64,000 bases of DNA, from assembly GCF_022836935.1 (NCBI RefSeq), contig NZ_CP083239.1, positions 2,618,001-2,682,000 on the forward strand, written 5' to 3'. Made by a program: the position numbers and the translations under genes. Origin of the DNA: Ancylobacter polymorphus. GTDB taxonomy: Bacteria; Pseudomonadota; Alphaproteobacteria; Rhizobiales; Xanthobacteraceae. Positions 1 to 7,702 of this stretch are shown piece after piece. Numbering within the stretch: position 1 is the stretch's first letter; each line of letters opens with the position of its first letter. The notes under the pieces were generated by a model that was not told where the DNA came from, did not search any database, and saw only the letters and a program-made list of their open reading frames with translations.

Positions 1-289
1 GGTTGAGGGCGACGGAGCGCTTGTTGCGGTTCATGTTGAGAAAGCCCATGGAATCCGGGCCCTTCATCTTGAACCCCATGGCGCCGCGCGTCTGGTCCCC
101 GGTGCCGGGCGGCTCGATCTTGATGACATCGGCGCCGAGATCGCCCAGCAGCATGCAGCTATAGGGCCCGGCCATCACCTGACTGACATCGAGCACCCGC
201 ACGCCGGCGAGCGGCAGCGGGCGCGGCGCTTTAGCAGCCTCGGAGGCCGGCGCGGCGTCCGGCGGCGCCTGATCGAGTACGTCGCTCAT
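1..289 (-). CDS. CaiB/BaiF-family CoA-transferase, N-terminal fragment (runs off the window edge)
   Basis: About 96 N-terminal residues are visible; the rest lies beyond base 1. Reading the minus strand from the ATG at 287-289 gives a low-complexity Ala/Pro leader, then a block with the class III CoA-transferase signature: 'LAGVRVLDVSQVMAGPY', then 'GADVIKIEPP', then a G-D-Q-T-R stretch and 'MNRNKRS'. Members of this family move CoA between a carboxylic acid and an acyl-CoA without a covalent CoA-enzyme ester of the class I type. The catalytic Asp expected near residue 170 is outside the window, so activity and substrate cannot be judged. The gene is transcribed away from the GntR regulator at 367-1089 but on the same strand, with an AT-rich gap between them that probably carries its promoter. 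Confidence 0.85.
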   Translation of the reverse strand, partial: MSDVLDQAPPDAAPASEAAKAPRPLPLAGVRVLDVSQVMAGPYSCMLLGDLGADVIKIEPPGTGDQTRGAMGFKMKGPDSMGFLNMNRNKRSVALN

Positions 290-312
290 GGGGTCTCTCT
301 CCGCTCACTTAT

Positions 313-332
313 GATTTTAAATCAATAATTAT
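313..332. promoter_or_regulatory. AT-rich candidate operator upstream of the CoA-transferase
   Basis: In this otherwise GC-rich gap there is a short palindrome GATTT-T-AAATC (313-323) followed by ATCAATAATTAT (321-332), which contains the palindrome ATAATTAT. The same 12-mer recurs exactly at 1140-1151, upstream of the GntR gene 367-1089. Two exact copies flanking one regulator gene suggest a binding site for that regulator. This is inference from position and identity only. Confidence 0.4.
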
Positions 333-366
333 AGATTGGTCGTTCACGCCCATGTGAGCCCTTTGC

Positions 367-1089
367 TCAGGCCTCCTGCGGGGCCGGCACGGACCCGCTG
401 CGCGGCGAAGGGTCGCCGGCGCCCGCGCGCATCCGCTCTATGAAGGCGCGGGCAATGCCGGCGGTGGTGCCCATGACGTGGCGTTCCATCAGCGCGCCGA
501 GGCGCGGGGCGTCGCGCGCCTCCAGCGCCTCGATCATCGCCTTGTGCTCCTCCACCGCCGCCGCCCAGTGATAGCGGCTCTTGCGCACCACGAAGCGGCA
601 GGCATGGATGCGGGTGAGGATCTGCTGGTAATAGGCGGAGAGGGTGGCATTGCCGGCGATGGCGAAAAAGGCTTCGTGGATCAGCCGGTTATGCCGCAGA
701 TACTCCGCCTCCTCGTCCTTCTCGAAATGCCCCATCATGGCGTCGTGCAGGGCGCGCACGCGGGCGATGTCCTCATCCGAGGCCTGGGCGCAGGCCAGCA
801 AGCCGGCCAGTCGCTCCAGCGAGGCCATGATCGGGAAAAGCTCGTCGATCTGCTCCTCGGTGATGCGGGCGACGATGGCGCCGCGATGCGGCAGGATCTG
901 CAGCACCCCTTCCGCCGCCAGCACCTTCAACGCCTCGCGGATGGGGGTACGCGAGACGCCGAAGCGCTCGCAAAGCTGTTCCTCCGGCACCTTTTCCCCA
1001 GGGCGCAATTCGCCCTGCAGGATCATCTCACGCAGCGGAGCGACCAGCGATTCGTGCAGGGAATGACGGATGATCGGCGAGGAGGGCAT
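367..1089 (-). CDS. GntR-family transcriptional regulator, FCD (FadR) subfamily
   Basis: 240 residues. An N-terminal winged helix (residues about 10-75) carries the typical 'FGVSRTPIREALKVLAAEG' recognition-helix block. A C-terminal all-helical FCD domain (about 90-215) contains spaced His residues ('HNRLIHEAFF', 'EHKAM', 'RHVMG') of the kind that bind a metal and an organic-acid effector. Such proteins usually repress nearby catabolic genes until a carboxylate effector binds. It is clearly paralogous to the regulator at 2416-3102, sharing the 'ELFPIM', 'IHEAFF.IAGN' and 'IHA.RFV' blocks. The shared 12-mer on both sides points to autoregulation and control of the CoA-transferase gene. The last 20 or so residues are disordered and Pro/Ser-rich. 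Effector unknown. Confidence 0.9.
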   Translation of the reverse strand: MPSSPIIRHSLHESLVAPLREMILQGELRPGEKVPEEQLCERFGVSRTPIREALKVLAAEGVLQILPHRGAIVARITEEQIDELFPIMASLERLAGLLACAQASDEDIARVRALHDAMMGHFEKDEEAEYLRHNRLIHEAFFAIAGNATLSAYYQQILTRIHACRFVVRKSRYHWAAAVEEHKAMIEALEARDAPRLGALMERHVMGTTAGIARAFIERMRAGAGDPSPRSGSVPAPQEA

Positions 1090-1139
1090 GGGCGTTTCCG
1101 GCGGGGTGGGCGTTCAGCCTAGCGCGCCGGTCAGATTGC

Positions 1140-1151
1140 ATCAATAATTAT
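1140..1151. promoter_or_regulatory. Second copy of the ATCAATAATTAT candidate operator
   Basis: An exact copy of the 12-mer found at 321-332, lying 51 bases upstream of the start codon of the GntR gene 367-1089, where an autoregulatory site would be expected. Inference from repetition and placement. Confidence 0.4.
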
Positions 1152-1177
1152 CGTCGGGGCGCACCCCGGCGCGGCGG

Positions 1178-1591
1178 TCACAGCCCCGCCGCGCGCTGCA
1201 ACGGCCGCTCGTCGGGATCGGGCGCGGTGCGCCGGTCGAACGCCGCCTGTGCCTGCGCGATCTCATCGAGGTTCGCTTCCACCCACTGGCCGAGCGCCAT
1301 CACCGGGCCGCGCAGGGAATGGCCGAGCGGGGTCAGCTCATAATCGACGCGCGGCGGAATGGTGGGGTAGACGGTACGCGAGACCAGCCCGTCGCGCTCC
1401 AACCCGCGCAAGGTCAGGGTGAGCATGCGCTGGGAGATGCCGTTGACCATGCGCTTCATCTCGTTGAAGCGGCGCGGCCCGCCGGCCAGCAGCATGACGA
1501 TGAGCACGCTCCATTTGTCGCCGACGCGGGCCAGCACGCGGCTGACCGCGAGGCAGCCCTCAGTATGGAAAGGTGGATGTTCCTCAGTCAC
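1178..1591 (-). CDS. HxlR-family transcriptional regulator
   Basis: 137 residues, the usual size for HxlR/YodB winged-helix regulators. The hallmark region '[19 protein letters not shown]' is followed by '[16 protein letters not shown]' and '[10 protein letters not shown]'. A single Cys at about residue 13 ('TEGC') is where redox-sensing members of the family (YodB, HypR) carry their quinone- or diamide-reactive Cys. The start is a GTG at 1589-1591. It is divergent from the azoreductase at 1694-2290, the classic arrangement in which the regulator represses a quinone/azo reductase until it is modified by electrophiles. Function is inferred from family and context. Confidence 0.9.
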   Translation of the reverse strand: MTEEHPPFHTEGCLAVSRVLARVGDKWSVLIVMLLAGGPRRFNEMKRMVNGISQRMLTLTLRGLERDGLVSRTVYPTIPPRVDYELTPLGHSLRGPVMALGQWVEANLDEIAQAQAAFDRRTAPDPDERPLQRAAGL

Positions 1592-1658
1592 TTCCGTGTG
1601 CCTCAGGGTGAGCGATGTGCGTTCTTGCGGAGTTTATCGCAGGTATCTAGTTGGGTCA

Positions 1659-1673
1659 GTTACAAATCGTAAC
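1659..1673. promoter_or_regulatory. Inverted repeat between the HxlR regulator and azoR
   Basis: GTTAC-AAATC-GTAAC is a perfect 5-bp inverted repeat with a 5-base spacer, 20 bases before the azoR start codon in the divergent intergenic region. Position and symmetry make it a good candidate operator for the HxlR-type dimer. Not matched to any published motif here. Confidence 0.5.
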
Positions 1674-1693
1674 CAGCCAATCACGGTGGCATC

Positions 1694-2290
1694 ATGTCCA
1701 AGACCCTCCTTCACCTCGATTCATCCATTCTCGGCGACCATTCGGTGAGCCGGCAGGTCAGCGCCGCCATCGTGGCGCGGCTCACCGCCGCCGATCCCTC
1801 GCTTACCGTCGTGTATCGCGATCTCGCTGCCGCCCCGCTGCCGCACGCGACGCCCGCCTCCATGCCGGCCGACCATCCGCTGTCCGGCGGCAAGGGCGAT
1901 GCGGCGAGCCAGCAGGCGCTCGACGACTTCCTCGCTGCGGACATCGTGGTGGTGGGCGCGCCGATGTACAATTTCTCGGTCCCCACCCAGTTGCGGGCCT
2001 GGATCGACCGCATCCTCGTGCCGGGCAAGACCTTCGCCTATGGCGCGGGCGGCGCGGTGGAGGGGCTCGCCAAGGGCAAGCGGGTGATCGTGGCGCTGGC
2101 GCGCGGCGGCAGCTATGCCGATCCGTCCTTCGCCGCCGTGGCCGAGCACGCGGAGACCTATCTGCGCTGGGTGTTCGGCTTCATCGGGGTCGAGCCCGAA
2201 CTCATCATCGCCGAGGGCATCGCCGCCGGCCGGCGCGAGGCGGCGCTCGAAGCCGCGCTGAAGGATGCGGCCGCGCTGAAGGCGGCATGA
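1694..2290 (+). CDS. azoR: FMN-dependent NADH-azoreductase
   Basis: 198 residues, the standard AzoR length. It begins with the flavodoxin-like '[18 protein letters not shown]' phosphate-binding segment. It continues with '[20 protein letters not shown]' and 'RGGSY', which form the FMN and active-site loops of this family. The enzyme is a cytosolic homodimer reducing quinones and azo compounds by two electrons from NADH, mainly as protection from quinone stress. It is divergent from the HxlR regulator with a palindrome between them. The upstream ribosome-binding signal is weak. Strong family match. Confidence 0.93.
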   Translation: MSKTLLHLDSSILGDHSVSRQVSAAIVARLTAADPSLTVVYRDLAAAPLPHATPASMPADHPLSGGKGDAASQQALDDFLAADIVVVGAPMYNFSVPTQLRAWIDRILVPGKTFAYGAGGAVEGLAKGKRVIVALARGGSYADPSFAAVAEHAETYLRWVFGFIGVEPELIIAEGIAAGRREAALEAALKDAAALKAA

Positions 2291-2306
2291 GGGAAATTGT
2301 TAGAGC

Positions 2307-2393
2307 GTCATCCCGGACGGCATAGGCCGATCCGGGATCGCCTGCAGGACGGAGAGCTATCCCGGCTCTCCGCTTCGCTGCGGCCGGGATGAC
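2307..2393. repeat. Dispersed palindromic repeat, family A (copy 1)
   Basis: An 87-base element bounded by GTCATCCCGG at one end and CCGGGATGAC at the other, so the ends are inverted repeats. It contains internal CCCGG-rich hairpins and a 'TCTCCGCTTCGCT' stretch. Related copies lie at about 19121-19173 and 19993-20097. It sits between the convergent azoR and GntR genes, where it could also act in 3'-end formation. Confidence 0.75.
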
Positions 2394-2415
2394 GTTCGGT
2401 CTGGAGGTCGCCCGC

Positions 2416-3102
2416 CTATTCCGCCGCCTGCGAATCCGTGCCTTCCAGCGATTCATGCACCATCGCCGCCTTGTGGCGCAGGTGCAGCTTGAGGATGGCC
2501 CCGAGCCGGGCGCCATCCCGCGCTTTCAGGGCGGCCATCATCTCCTCATGGTCGTCCACCGCCTCGCGCCAGCGCTCGCTGGACTTCTGGGCGACGAAGC
2601 GCACCGCGTGGATACGTACCATCAGCGTCTGGTAGAGTTGGGCCAGCGCATGGTTGCCGGCGATGTCGAAGAAGGCCTCGTGGATGCGCCGGTTGAGCCT
2701 GAGGTAGGCGGCCGGGTCGCCGGCACGGTAATGCACCAGCATCTCGTCATGCATCGCCTGCACGCGGGCGATGTCGGCATCGGTGGCGCGGGCGCAGGCG
2801 GCTTCGCCGGCCAGCGCCTCCATCGCCCCCATGATGGGGAAAAGCTCGTCCACCTCGTCGGGCGAGACGCGGGCGACGCTGGCGCCGCGATTGGGGGAGA
2901 GGATGACTAGCCCCTCATTGGCCAGCACCTTCAATGCCTCGCGAAGTGGGGTGCGGGAGACGCCGAAGCGCTGGCACAGCGCCTGTTCGGAAATCTTGTC
3001 GCCGGCCTTCAGATCGCCGCGCATCAGCATGTCGCGCAGCTGCGCGGCCAGCTCGTCATGCAGGCTGCGCCGCGGAATGATGGCCGTGTCCGACATCGCC
3101 AT
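2416..3102 (-). CDS. GntR-family transcriptional regulator, FCD subfamily (probable regulator of the hydroxy-acid/TTT cluster)
   Basis: 228 residues from the ATG at 3100-3102, chosen because GGAG lies 9 bases upstream; a longer in-frame start at 3141 is less convincing. The N-terminal winged helix includes 'QRFGVSRTPLREALKVLANE'. The FCD domain carries the His positions 'LNRRIHEAFFDIAGNH' and 'DDHEEMMAALKARD'. It resembles the regulator at 367-1089 so closely that the two probably arose by duplication. It lies just downstream of the aminotransferase and faces the dehydrogenase/transporter genes. The palindrome shared by 4525-4539 and 7616-7630 is its most likely target. The metal and carboxylate effector are expected from the family, not shown. 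Confidence 0.9.
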   Translation of the reverse strand: MAMSDTAIIPRRSLHDELAAQLRDMLMRGDLKAGDKISEQALCQRFGVSRTPLREALKVLANEGLVILSPNRGASVARVSPDEVDELFPIMGAMEALAGEAACARATDADIARVQAMHDEMLVHYRAGDPAAYLRLNRRIHEAFFDIAGNHALAQLYQTLMVRIHAVRFVAQKSSERWREAVDDHEEMMAALKARDGARLGAILKLHLRHKAAMVHESLEGTDSQAAE

Positions 3103-3220
3103 ATGGCGAATCTCCAAATGGCCGCGCGCCCGGCGCGGCACCTGCGCAAATCTACCCCTAAATCGCTCCGGCCGGCGAATTTCGCAAGGTCAACGAAGGT
3201 CGCGCGGCCGGAGCTGAGGC

Positions 3221-4426
3221 TCACGCGGCGGCGCTGAGCGTGCCGCGGGCGCAGTCGGTGAGGTAGTCCATCGCCGCCTGCACGCCGCCCTTCTTGTGCG
3301 GCACGCCGGCGACCGACAGGCCCATCTCGACGCCGGACAGCGCGCCGAGAATGGTGAGGTCGTTGGTGTCGCCGAGATGGCCGATGCGGAAGACGCGGCC
3401 GGACAGCTTGGTGAGGCCGGTGCCGAGCGACATGTCGAAATGGTTCAGCGTCTTCTCGCGGAAGGCGTCAGCGTCGTGCCCTTCGGGCATCAGCACGGCG
3501 GTGAGCGAGGACGAGTAGTACTTCGGATCGCGGCAAAGCACTTCCAGCCCCCAGGCGCGCACGGCGCGGCGGGTGGCCTCGGCATGGCGGTCGTGGCGGG
3601 CGAAGACGTTGTCCAGCCCCTCCTCATGCAGCATGTCGATGGCCTCGGCGAGGCCGTAGAGCAGGTTGGTGCCGGGCGTGTAGGGGAAATAGCCCTTCTC
3701 ATTGTGGGGAAGCATTTCCTCCCACGACCAGAACAGCTTGGGCATGGTCGACTTCTTCGCCGCCGCCAGCGCCTTGGGCGACAGGGCGTTGAAGGAGAGG
3801 CCCGGCGGCAGCATCAGGCCCTTCTGCGAGCCGGAGACGGTGACATCGACGCCCCATTCGTCGTGGCGGAAGTCGATGGAGGCCAGGGAGGAGATGGTGT
3901 CGACCAGAAGCAGCGCCGGATGGCCGGCGGCGTCGATGGCCTTGCGCACCTCGGGGATGAGCGAGATGCAGCCGGTCGAGGTCTCGTTATGAACCACGCA
4001 GACCGCCTTGATCTCGTGGTTCTTGTCCTCGCGCAGCCGCGCCTCGATGGCGTCGGCATCGGCGCCGATGCGCCAGTCCGAGGCGATGAATTCCGGGTGC
4101 AGGCCGAGCTTGATCGCCATGTTCTTCCACAGCGTGGCGAAATGGCCGGTTTCGAACATCAGCACCTTGTCGCCGGGCGAGAGCACGTTGGCGAGGGCGG
4201 CTTCCCACGCGCCGGTGCCGGAGGCGGGGTAGATGATGACCGGGTTGGCGGTCTTGAAGACGCTCTTCATGCCTTCCAGGACGCGCTTGCCGAGCTTCTG
4301 GAACTCGGGTCCGCGATGGTCGATGGTCGGCATGTCCATCGCGCGCAGGATGCGATCAGGCACCGGCGTGGGGCCCGGAATCTGCAGGAAATGACGACCC
4401 GCCACCCGGGCGGCATTGCTGGACAT
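3221..4426 (-). CDS. Class V aminotransferase, serine/alanine/aspartate-glyoxylate type
   Basis: 401 residues from the ATG at 4424-4426, preceded by GGGAGAG at a good distance; a 27-residue upstream extension is not needed. This PLP enzyme of fold type I shows 'IPGPTPVPDRILRAMDMP', the cofactor-binding 'SGTGAWEAAL', and the PLP lysine in 'SGSQKGLMLPPG'. A C-terminal 'FRIGHLGD' is shared with serine-glyoxylate aminotransferase and the BhcA aspartate-glyoxylate enzyme. The expected reaction is glyoxylate to glycine using serine, alanine or aspartate. The donor cannot be fixed from sequence; the other bhc genes are absent here. It is divergent from the dehydrogenase at 4606, which could supply the glyoxylate. 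Confidence 0.88.
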   Translation of the reverse strand: MSSNAARVAGRHFLQIPGPTPVPDRILRAMDMPTIDHRGPEFQKLGKRVLEGMKSVFKTANPVIIYPASGTGAWEAALANVLSPGDKVLMFETGHFATLWKNMAIKLGLHPEFIASDWRIGADADAIEARLREDKNHEIKAVCVVHNETSTGCISLIPEVRKAIDAAGHPALLLVDTISSLASIDFRHDEWGVDVTVSGSQKGLMLPPGLSFNALSPKALAAAKKSTMPKLFWSWEEMLPHNEKGYFPYTPGTNLLYGLAEAIDMLHEEGLDNVFARHDRHAEATRRAVRAWGLEVLCRDPKYYSSSLTAVLMPEGHDADAFREKTLNHFDMSLGTGLTKLSGRVFRIGHLGDTNDLTILGALSGVEMGLSVAGVPHKKGGVQAAMDYLTDCARGTLSAAA

Positions 4427-4524
4427 CTTTTTCTCTCCCTTGGTCGGCGCTGATGCGCGCGCCTCTTCACGGCTGCGAGCGGGCGGCTGGTGACGACCCG
4501 CTTCCACGCCCCATCTTGCATAAA

Positions 4525-4539
4525 TGAATTATGAATGCA
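4525..4539. promoter_or_regulatory. Candidate operator (TGAATTATGAATGCA) in the aminotransferase/dehydrogenase divergent region
   Basis: This 15-mer differs by two bases from the perfect palindrome TGCATTATGAATGCA found at 7616-7630 before the transporter genes. It lies in the 179-base gap between the aminotransferase and dehydrogenase start codons, and a wider inverted repeat TTGCAT-N13-ATGCAA (4517-4541) overlaps it. Likely target of the FCD regulator 2416-3102. Confidence 0.5.
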
Positions 4540-4605
4540 AAATGCGTTTCAGTCCATGGCGGCGCGCCGGCGTCGCGAAAAAGGACATGAGGGAGCGAGA
4601 CCATC

Positions 4606-7581
4606 ATGGCGGCACGGCTGACGCCCGGACTGGAGCGGCGTCTGAAGGCGGAAGTTTCGGGAGATGTGTGGTTCGACCGCTTCAACCGCGGGCGCTACGC
4701 CACCGATGCGTCGTTCTACCAGATCATGCCGCTGGGCGTCGTCGTGCCGCGCACGACGGAAGAGGCCGAACGCGCCATCGCTCTGGCGCGGGCCGAGGGC
4801 ATTGCCGTCACGCCGCGCGGCGGCGGCACCTCGCAATGCGGCCAGACGATCAACGATTCGCTCGTCATTGACGGGTCGAAGCACCTCAACCGCATTCTCG
4901 AACTCGATGTGGCGAACCGGCGCTGCGTGGTCGAGCCGGGCATCGTGCTCGACGACCTCAACCGGGCGCTGAAGAAGCACGGGCTGTGGTTTCCGGTCGA
5001 TGTGTCCACCGCCTCGCGCGCCACCATCGGCGGCATGGCCGGCAACAATAGCTGCGGCGGCCGCTCGCTGCGCTACGGCACGATGCGCGACAATGTGCTG
5101 TCCATCGACGCCATGCTGGCGGATGGGGCCAAGGCGCATTTCGGCCCGGTGGACCACAACCTTTCCAGCCTGCCGCCGGACGCGCCGCTGGCGCCGCTCG
5201 CCCGCGACCTGTTCGACCTTGGCGCGCGCGAAGCCGAAGAGGTGGCGGCGCGCTTCCCCGCCGTGCAGCGGCGCGTCGGCGGCTATAATCTCGACGCGCT
5301 GGTGCCGAAGGCAAGCGGCACCAACCTCGCCCATATCCTTGTCGGCTCCGAGGGCACGCTCGCTTATTCCACGCGGATCGAGCTGAAGCTGTGGCCGCTG
5401 ATCGGCAAGAAGGTGATCGGCGCCTGCCATTTCGGCAGCTTCTACCAGGCGATGGACGCGGCGCAGCATCTGGTGAAGCTCAAGCCCATCGCGGTCGAGC
5501 TGGTGGATTCGACGCTGCTGGCGCTCGCCAGCGAAATCCCGATGTTCCAGGCGACGCTGAAGCAGTTCGTGCGCGGCACGCCCGACGCCATCCTTCTGGT
5601 CGAGTTCGCCGAGGACGAGGCGGAGAATGAGCGGCGGCTGAAGCTGCTGGACGACACGATGGGCGATCTCGGCTTCGGCTGGGACCGCGACGGCGCGCGC
5701 TGGGGCGGCGTCGTGCCGGTGCGCGAGGCCGGGCTGCAGGCGGCGATTGCCGATGTGCGCACCTCCGGCCTCAACATCATGATGTCGATGAAGCAGGCGG
5801 GCAAACCGGTCTCCTTCGTCGAGGACTGCGCCGTGCCGCTGCCGCACCTCGCCGACTACACGGCGCGGCTGACGGAGGTGTTCGAGAAGAACGGCACCAA
5901 GGGCACCTGGTACGCCCACGCCTCCGAGGGCTGCCTGCATGTGCGGCCGGTGCTGAATCTGCGGCTGGAGAAGGACGTGAAGGCGATGCGCGCCATCGCC
6001 GAGGAAGCCTTCGCCATGGTGCGCGAGTACAAGGGCTCGCATTCCGGCGAGCATGGCGACGGCATCGTCCGCTCGGAATTCCACGAGACCATGTTCGGCA
6101 CCCGGCTGGTCCGCGCTTTCGAGGAGGTGAAGGACCGCTTCGACCCGAACGGGCTCTACAATCCCGGCAAGATCGTCCGCGCGCCGAAATTCGACGACCG
6201 CACCATCTTCCGCTACGCGCCCGACTACAAGGTGGCGCCGATCGCGGCGGCGCTCGACTGGTCCGGCTATTCCGGCGAGGGCGGCGGCCTGCAGGGCGCC
6301 ATCGAGATGTGCAACAACAATGGCGCCTGCCGCAAGGCGGTGGGCGGCGTCATGTGCCCGAGCTACCGCGTCACCCGCGACGAGAAGGACGTGACGCGCG
6401 GGCGCGCCAACACACTGCGCCTTGCCATTTCCGGCCGGCTCGGTCCCGACGCTCTCGCCTCGGACGAGATGATGGAGACGCTGAAGCTGTGCGTCTCCTG
6501 CAAGGGGTGCCGGCGCGAATGCCCGACCGGCGTCGACATGGCGAAGATGAAGATCGAGGCACTGGCGGCGCGGGCGAAGGCCAAGGGCATCAGCCTGCAC
6601 CAGCGGCTGGTCGCCTATCTGCCGCGCTATGCCGGCCTTGCCGCGCGGATGCCGTGGCTGCTCAACCTGCGCGACCGGCTGCCGGGGGCGGCGCAATTGT
6701 CGGAGCGGATCGCCCAGTTCAGCGCCCGCCGCACGCTGCCGCGCTGGCGGGCGGATGCTTTCCGCGAGGAGGCGGTGGCGTTTGGGCCGGAGGGCGGGCG
6801 CGAGGTGGTGCTGTTTGCCGACACCTTCAACCGCTGGTTCGAGAAGGAGAACGTCGTCGCCGCGCTGGAGGTGCTGACCGCGGCCGGCTATCGCGTGCAC
6901 ATGCCGCGCCCGGTGGACGGTAGCAAGCGCGCGCTGTGCTGCGGGCGCACCTTCCTTTCCGCCGGGCTGGTGGATGAGGCCAAGGCCGAGGCGCGGCGGG
7001 TGGTCGACACATACGCTCCCTTCGTGGCGCGCGGCGTGCCGGTGGTGGGGCTGGAGCCGAGCTGCCTGCTCGCCTTCCGCGACGAACTGCCCTCCATGCT
7101 GCCGGGGGAGGGGACGCAGACGCTTTCCGCCCATGCGCTGCTGATCGAGGAATTCATCGCCCGCGAGATCGACGCCGGCCGCTTCGACCTGCCACTTGCG
7201 CCGCTGGCGGAGAAGGCGCTGCTGCACGGCCATTGCCACCAGAAGAGCTTCGGCGCCATGGGCGCGGTGGAGAAGGCGCTGCGGCTGGTGCCGGGGCTGC
7301 AGGTCGAGACGGTGGAGTCGAGCTGCTGCGGCATGGCCGGCGCGTTCGGCTATCACAGCGAGACCATCGACACCTCGCTCGCCATGGCCGAGCTCTCGCT
7401 GCTGCCGGCGGTGCGCAAGGCGGAGCCGGGAACGCTCATCGTCGCCGACGGCACGTCCTGCCGTCACCAGATCCATGACGGCGCCGCCCGCGACGCGGTG
7501 CATGTGGTGCAGGTGCTCGCGCAAAGCCTTGCGGCGGCACGTGTTGGTCTTCCCCATCGGCAGTTGGAGGCGGCGGAGTAG
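4606..7581 (+). CDS. FAD-linked oxidase / Fe-S protein, D-2-hydroxyacid dehydrogenase (YdiJ/GlcD-GlcF fusion type)
   Basis: 991 residues. Residues about 1-560 form a PCMH-type FAD domain: 'TPRGGGTSQCGQ' flavin loop, 'IGGMAGNNSCGGRSLRYG', 'LVGSEGTLAYSTRIELKLWPL', then the FAD_oxidase_C part with 'HSGEHGDGIVRSEF'. Residues about 565-665 carry two 4Fe-4S segments, 'NNNGACRKAVGGVMCPS' and 'CVSCKGCRRECPTGVDMAK'. The C-terminal part holds two CCG-type domains ('LEPSCLLAFRDELP', 'SSCCGMAGAFGYHSE'). In effect it is GlcD and GlcF in one chain, like E. coli YdiJ. It oxidises a D-2-hydroxy acid (glycolate, D-lactate or 2-hydroxyglutarate class) and passes electrons to the membrane quinone pool. With a GlcG-like protein and a glyoxylate aminotransferase nearby, glycolate is the favoured but unproven substrate. 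Confidence 0.88.
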   Translation: MAARLTPGLERRLKAEVSGDVWFDRFNRGRYATDASFYQIMPLGVVVPRTTEEAERAIALARAEGIAVTPRGGGTSQCGQTINDSLVIDGSKHLNRILELDVANRRCVVEPGIVLDDLNRALKKHGLWFPVDVSTASRATIGGMAGNNSCGGRSLRYGTMRDNVLSIDAMLADGAKAHFGPVDHNLSSLPPDAPLAPLARDLFDLGAREAEEVAARFPAVQRRVGGYNLDALVPKASGTNLAHILVGSEGTLAYSTRIELKLWPLIGKKVIGACHFGSFYQAMDAAQHLVKLKPIAVELVDSTLLALASEIPMFQATLKQFVRGTPDAILLVEFAEDEAENERRLKLLDDTMGDLGFGWDRDGARWGGVVPVREAGLQAAIADVRTSGLNIMMSMKQAGKPVSFVEDCAVPLPHLADYTARLTEVFEKNGTKGTWYAHASEGCLHVRPVLNLRLEKDVKAMRAIAEEAFAMVREYKGSHSGEHGDGIVRSEFHETMFGTRLVRAFEEVKDRFDPNGLYNPGKIVRAPKFDDRTIFRYAPDYKVAPIAAALDWSGYSGEGGGLQGAIEMCNNNGACRKAVGGVMCPSYRVTRDEKDVTRGRANTLRLAISGRLGPDALASDEMMETLKLCVSCKGCRRECPTGVDMAKMKIEALAARAKAKGISLHQRLVAYLPRYAGLAARMPWLLNLRDRLPGAAQLSERIAQFSARRTLPRWRADAFREEAVAFGPEGGREVVLFADTFNRWFEKENVVAALEVLTAAGYRVHMPRPVDGSKRALCCGRTFLSAGLVDEAKAEARRVVDTYAPFVARGVPVVGLEPSCLLAFRDELPSMLPGEGTQTLSAHALLIEEFIAREIDAGRFDLPLAPLAEKALLHGHCHQKSFGAMGAVEKALRLVPGLQVETVESSCCGMAGAFGYHSETIDTSLAMAELSLLPAVRKAEPGTLIVADGTSCRHQIHDGAARDAVHVVQVLAQSLAAARVGLPHRQLEAAE

Positions 7582-7615
7582 GGGGAAAACTCCGCTTGAT
7601 ATGACGCGTCGATTC

Positions 7616-7630
7616 TGCATTATGAATGCA
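7616..7630. promoter_or_regulatory. Perfect 15-bp palindromic operator candidate before tctC
   Basis: TGCATT-ATG-AATGCA is a perfect inverted repeat about 70 bases before the solute-binding protein start. A near copy lies at 4525-4539. FCD-type GntR dimers commonly bind short AT-rich palindromes of this size, so this is the best candidate site for the regulator at 2416-3102. Confidence 0.55.
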
Positions 7631-7702
7631 TAACTCAAAAAATATAACGGAAACGCTGTGGTGCCGGCCCGTTCCGGCTCAACGACAAGAGAGGAAATGT
7701 CC

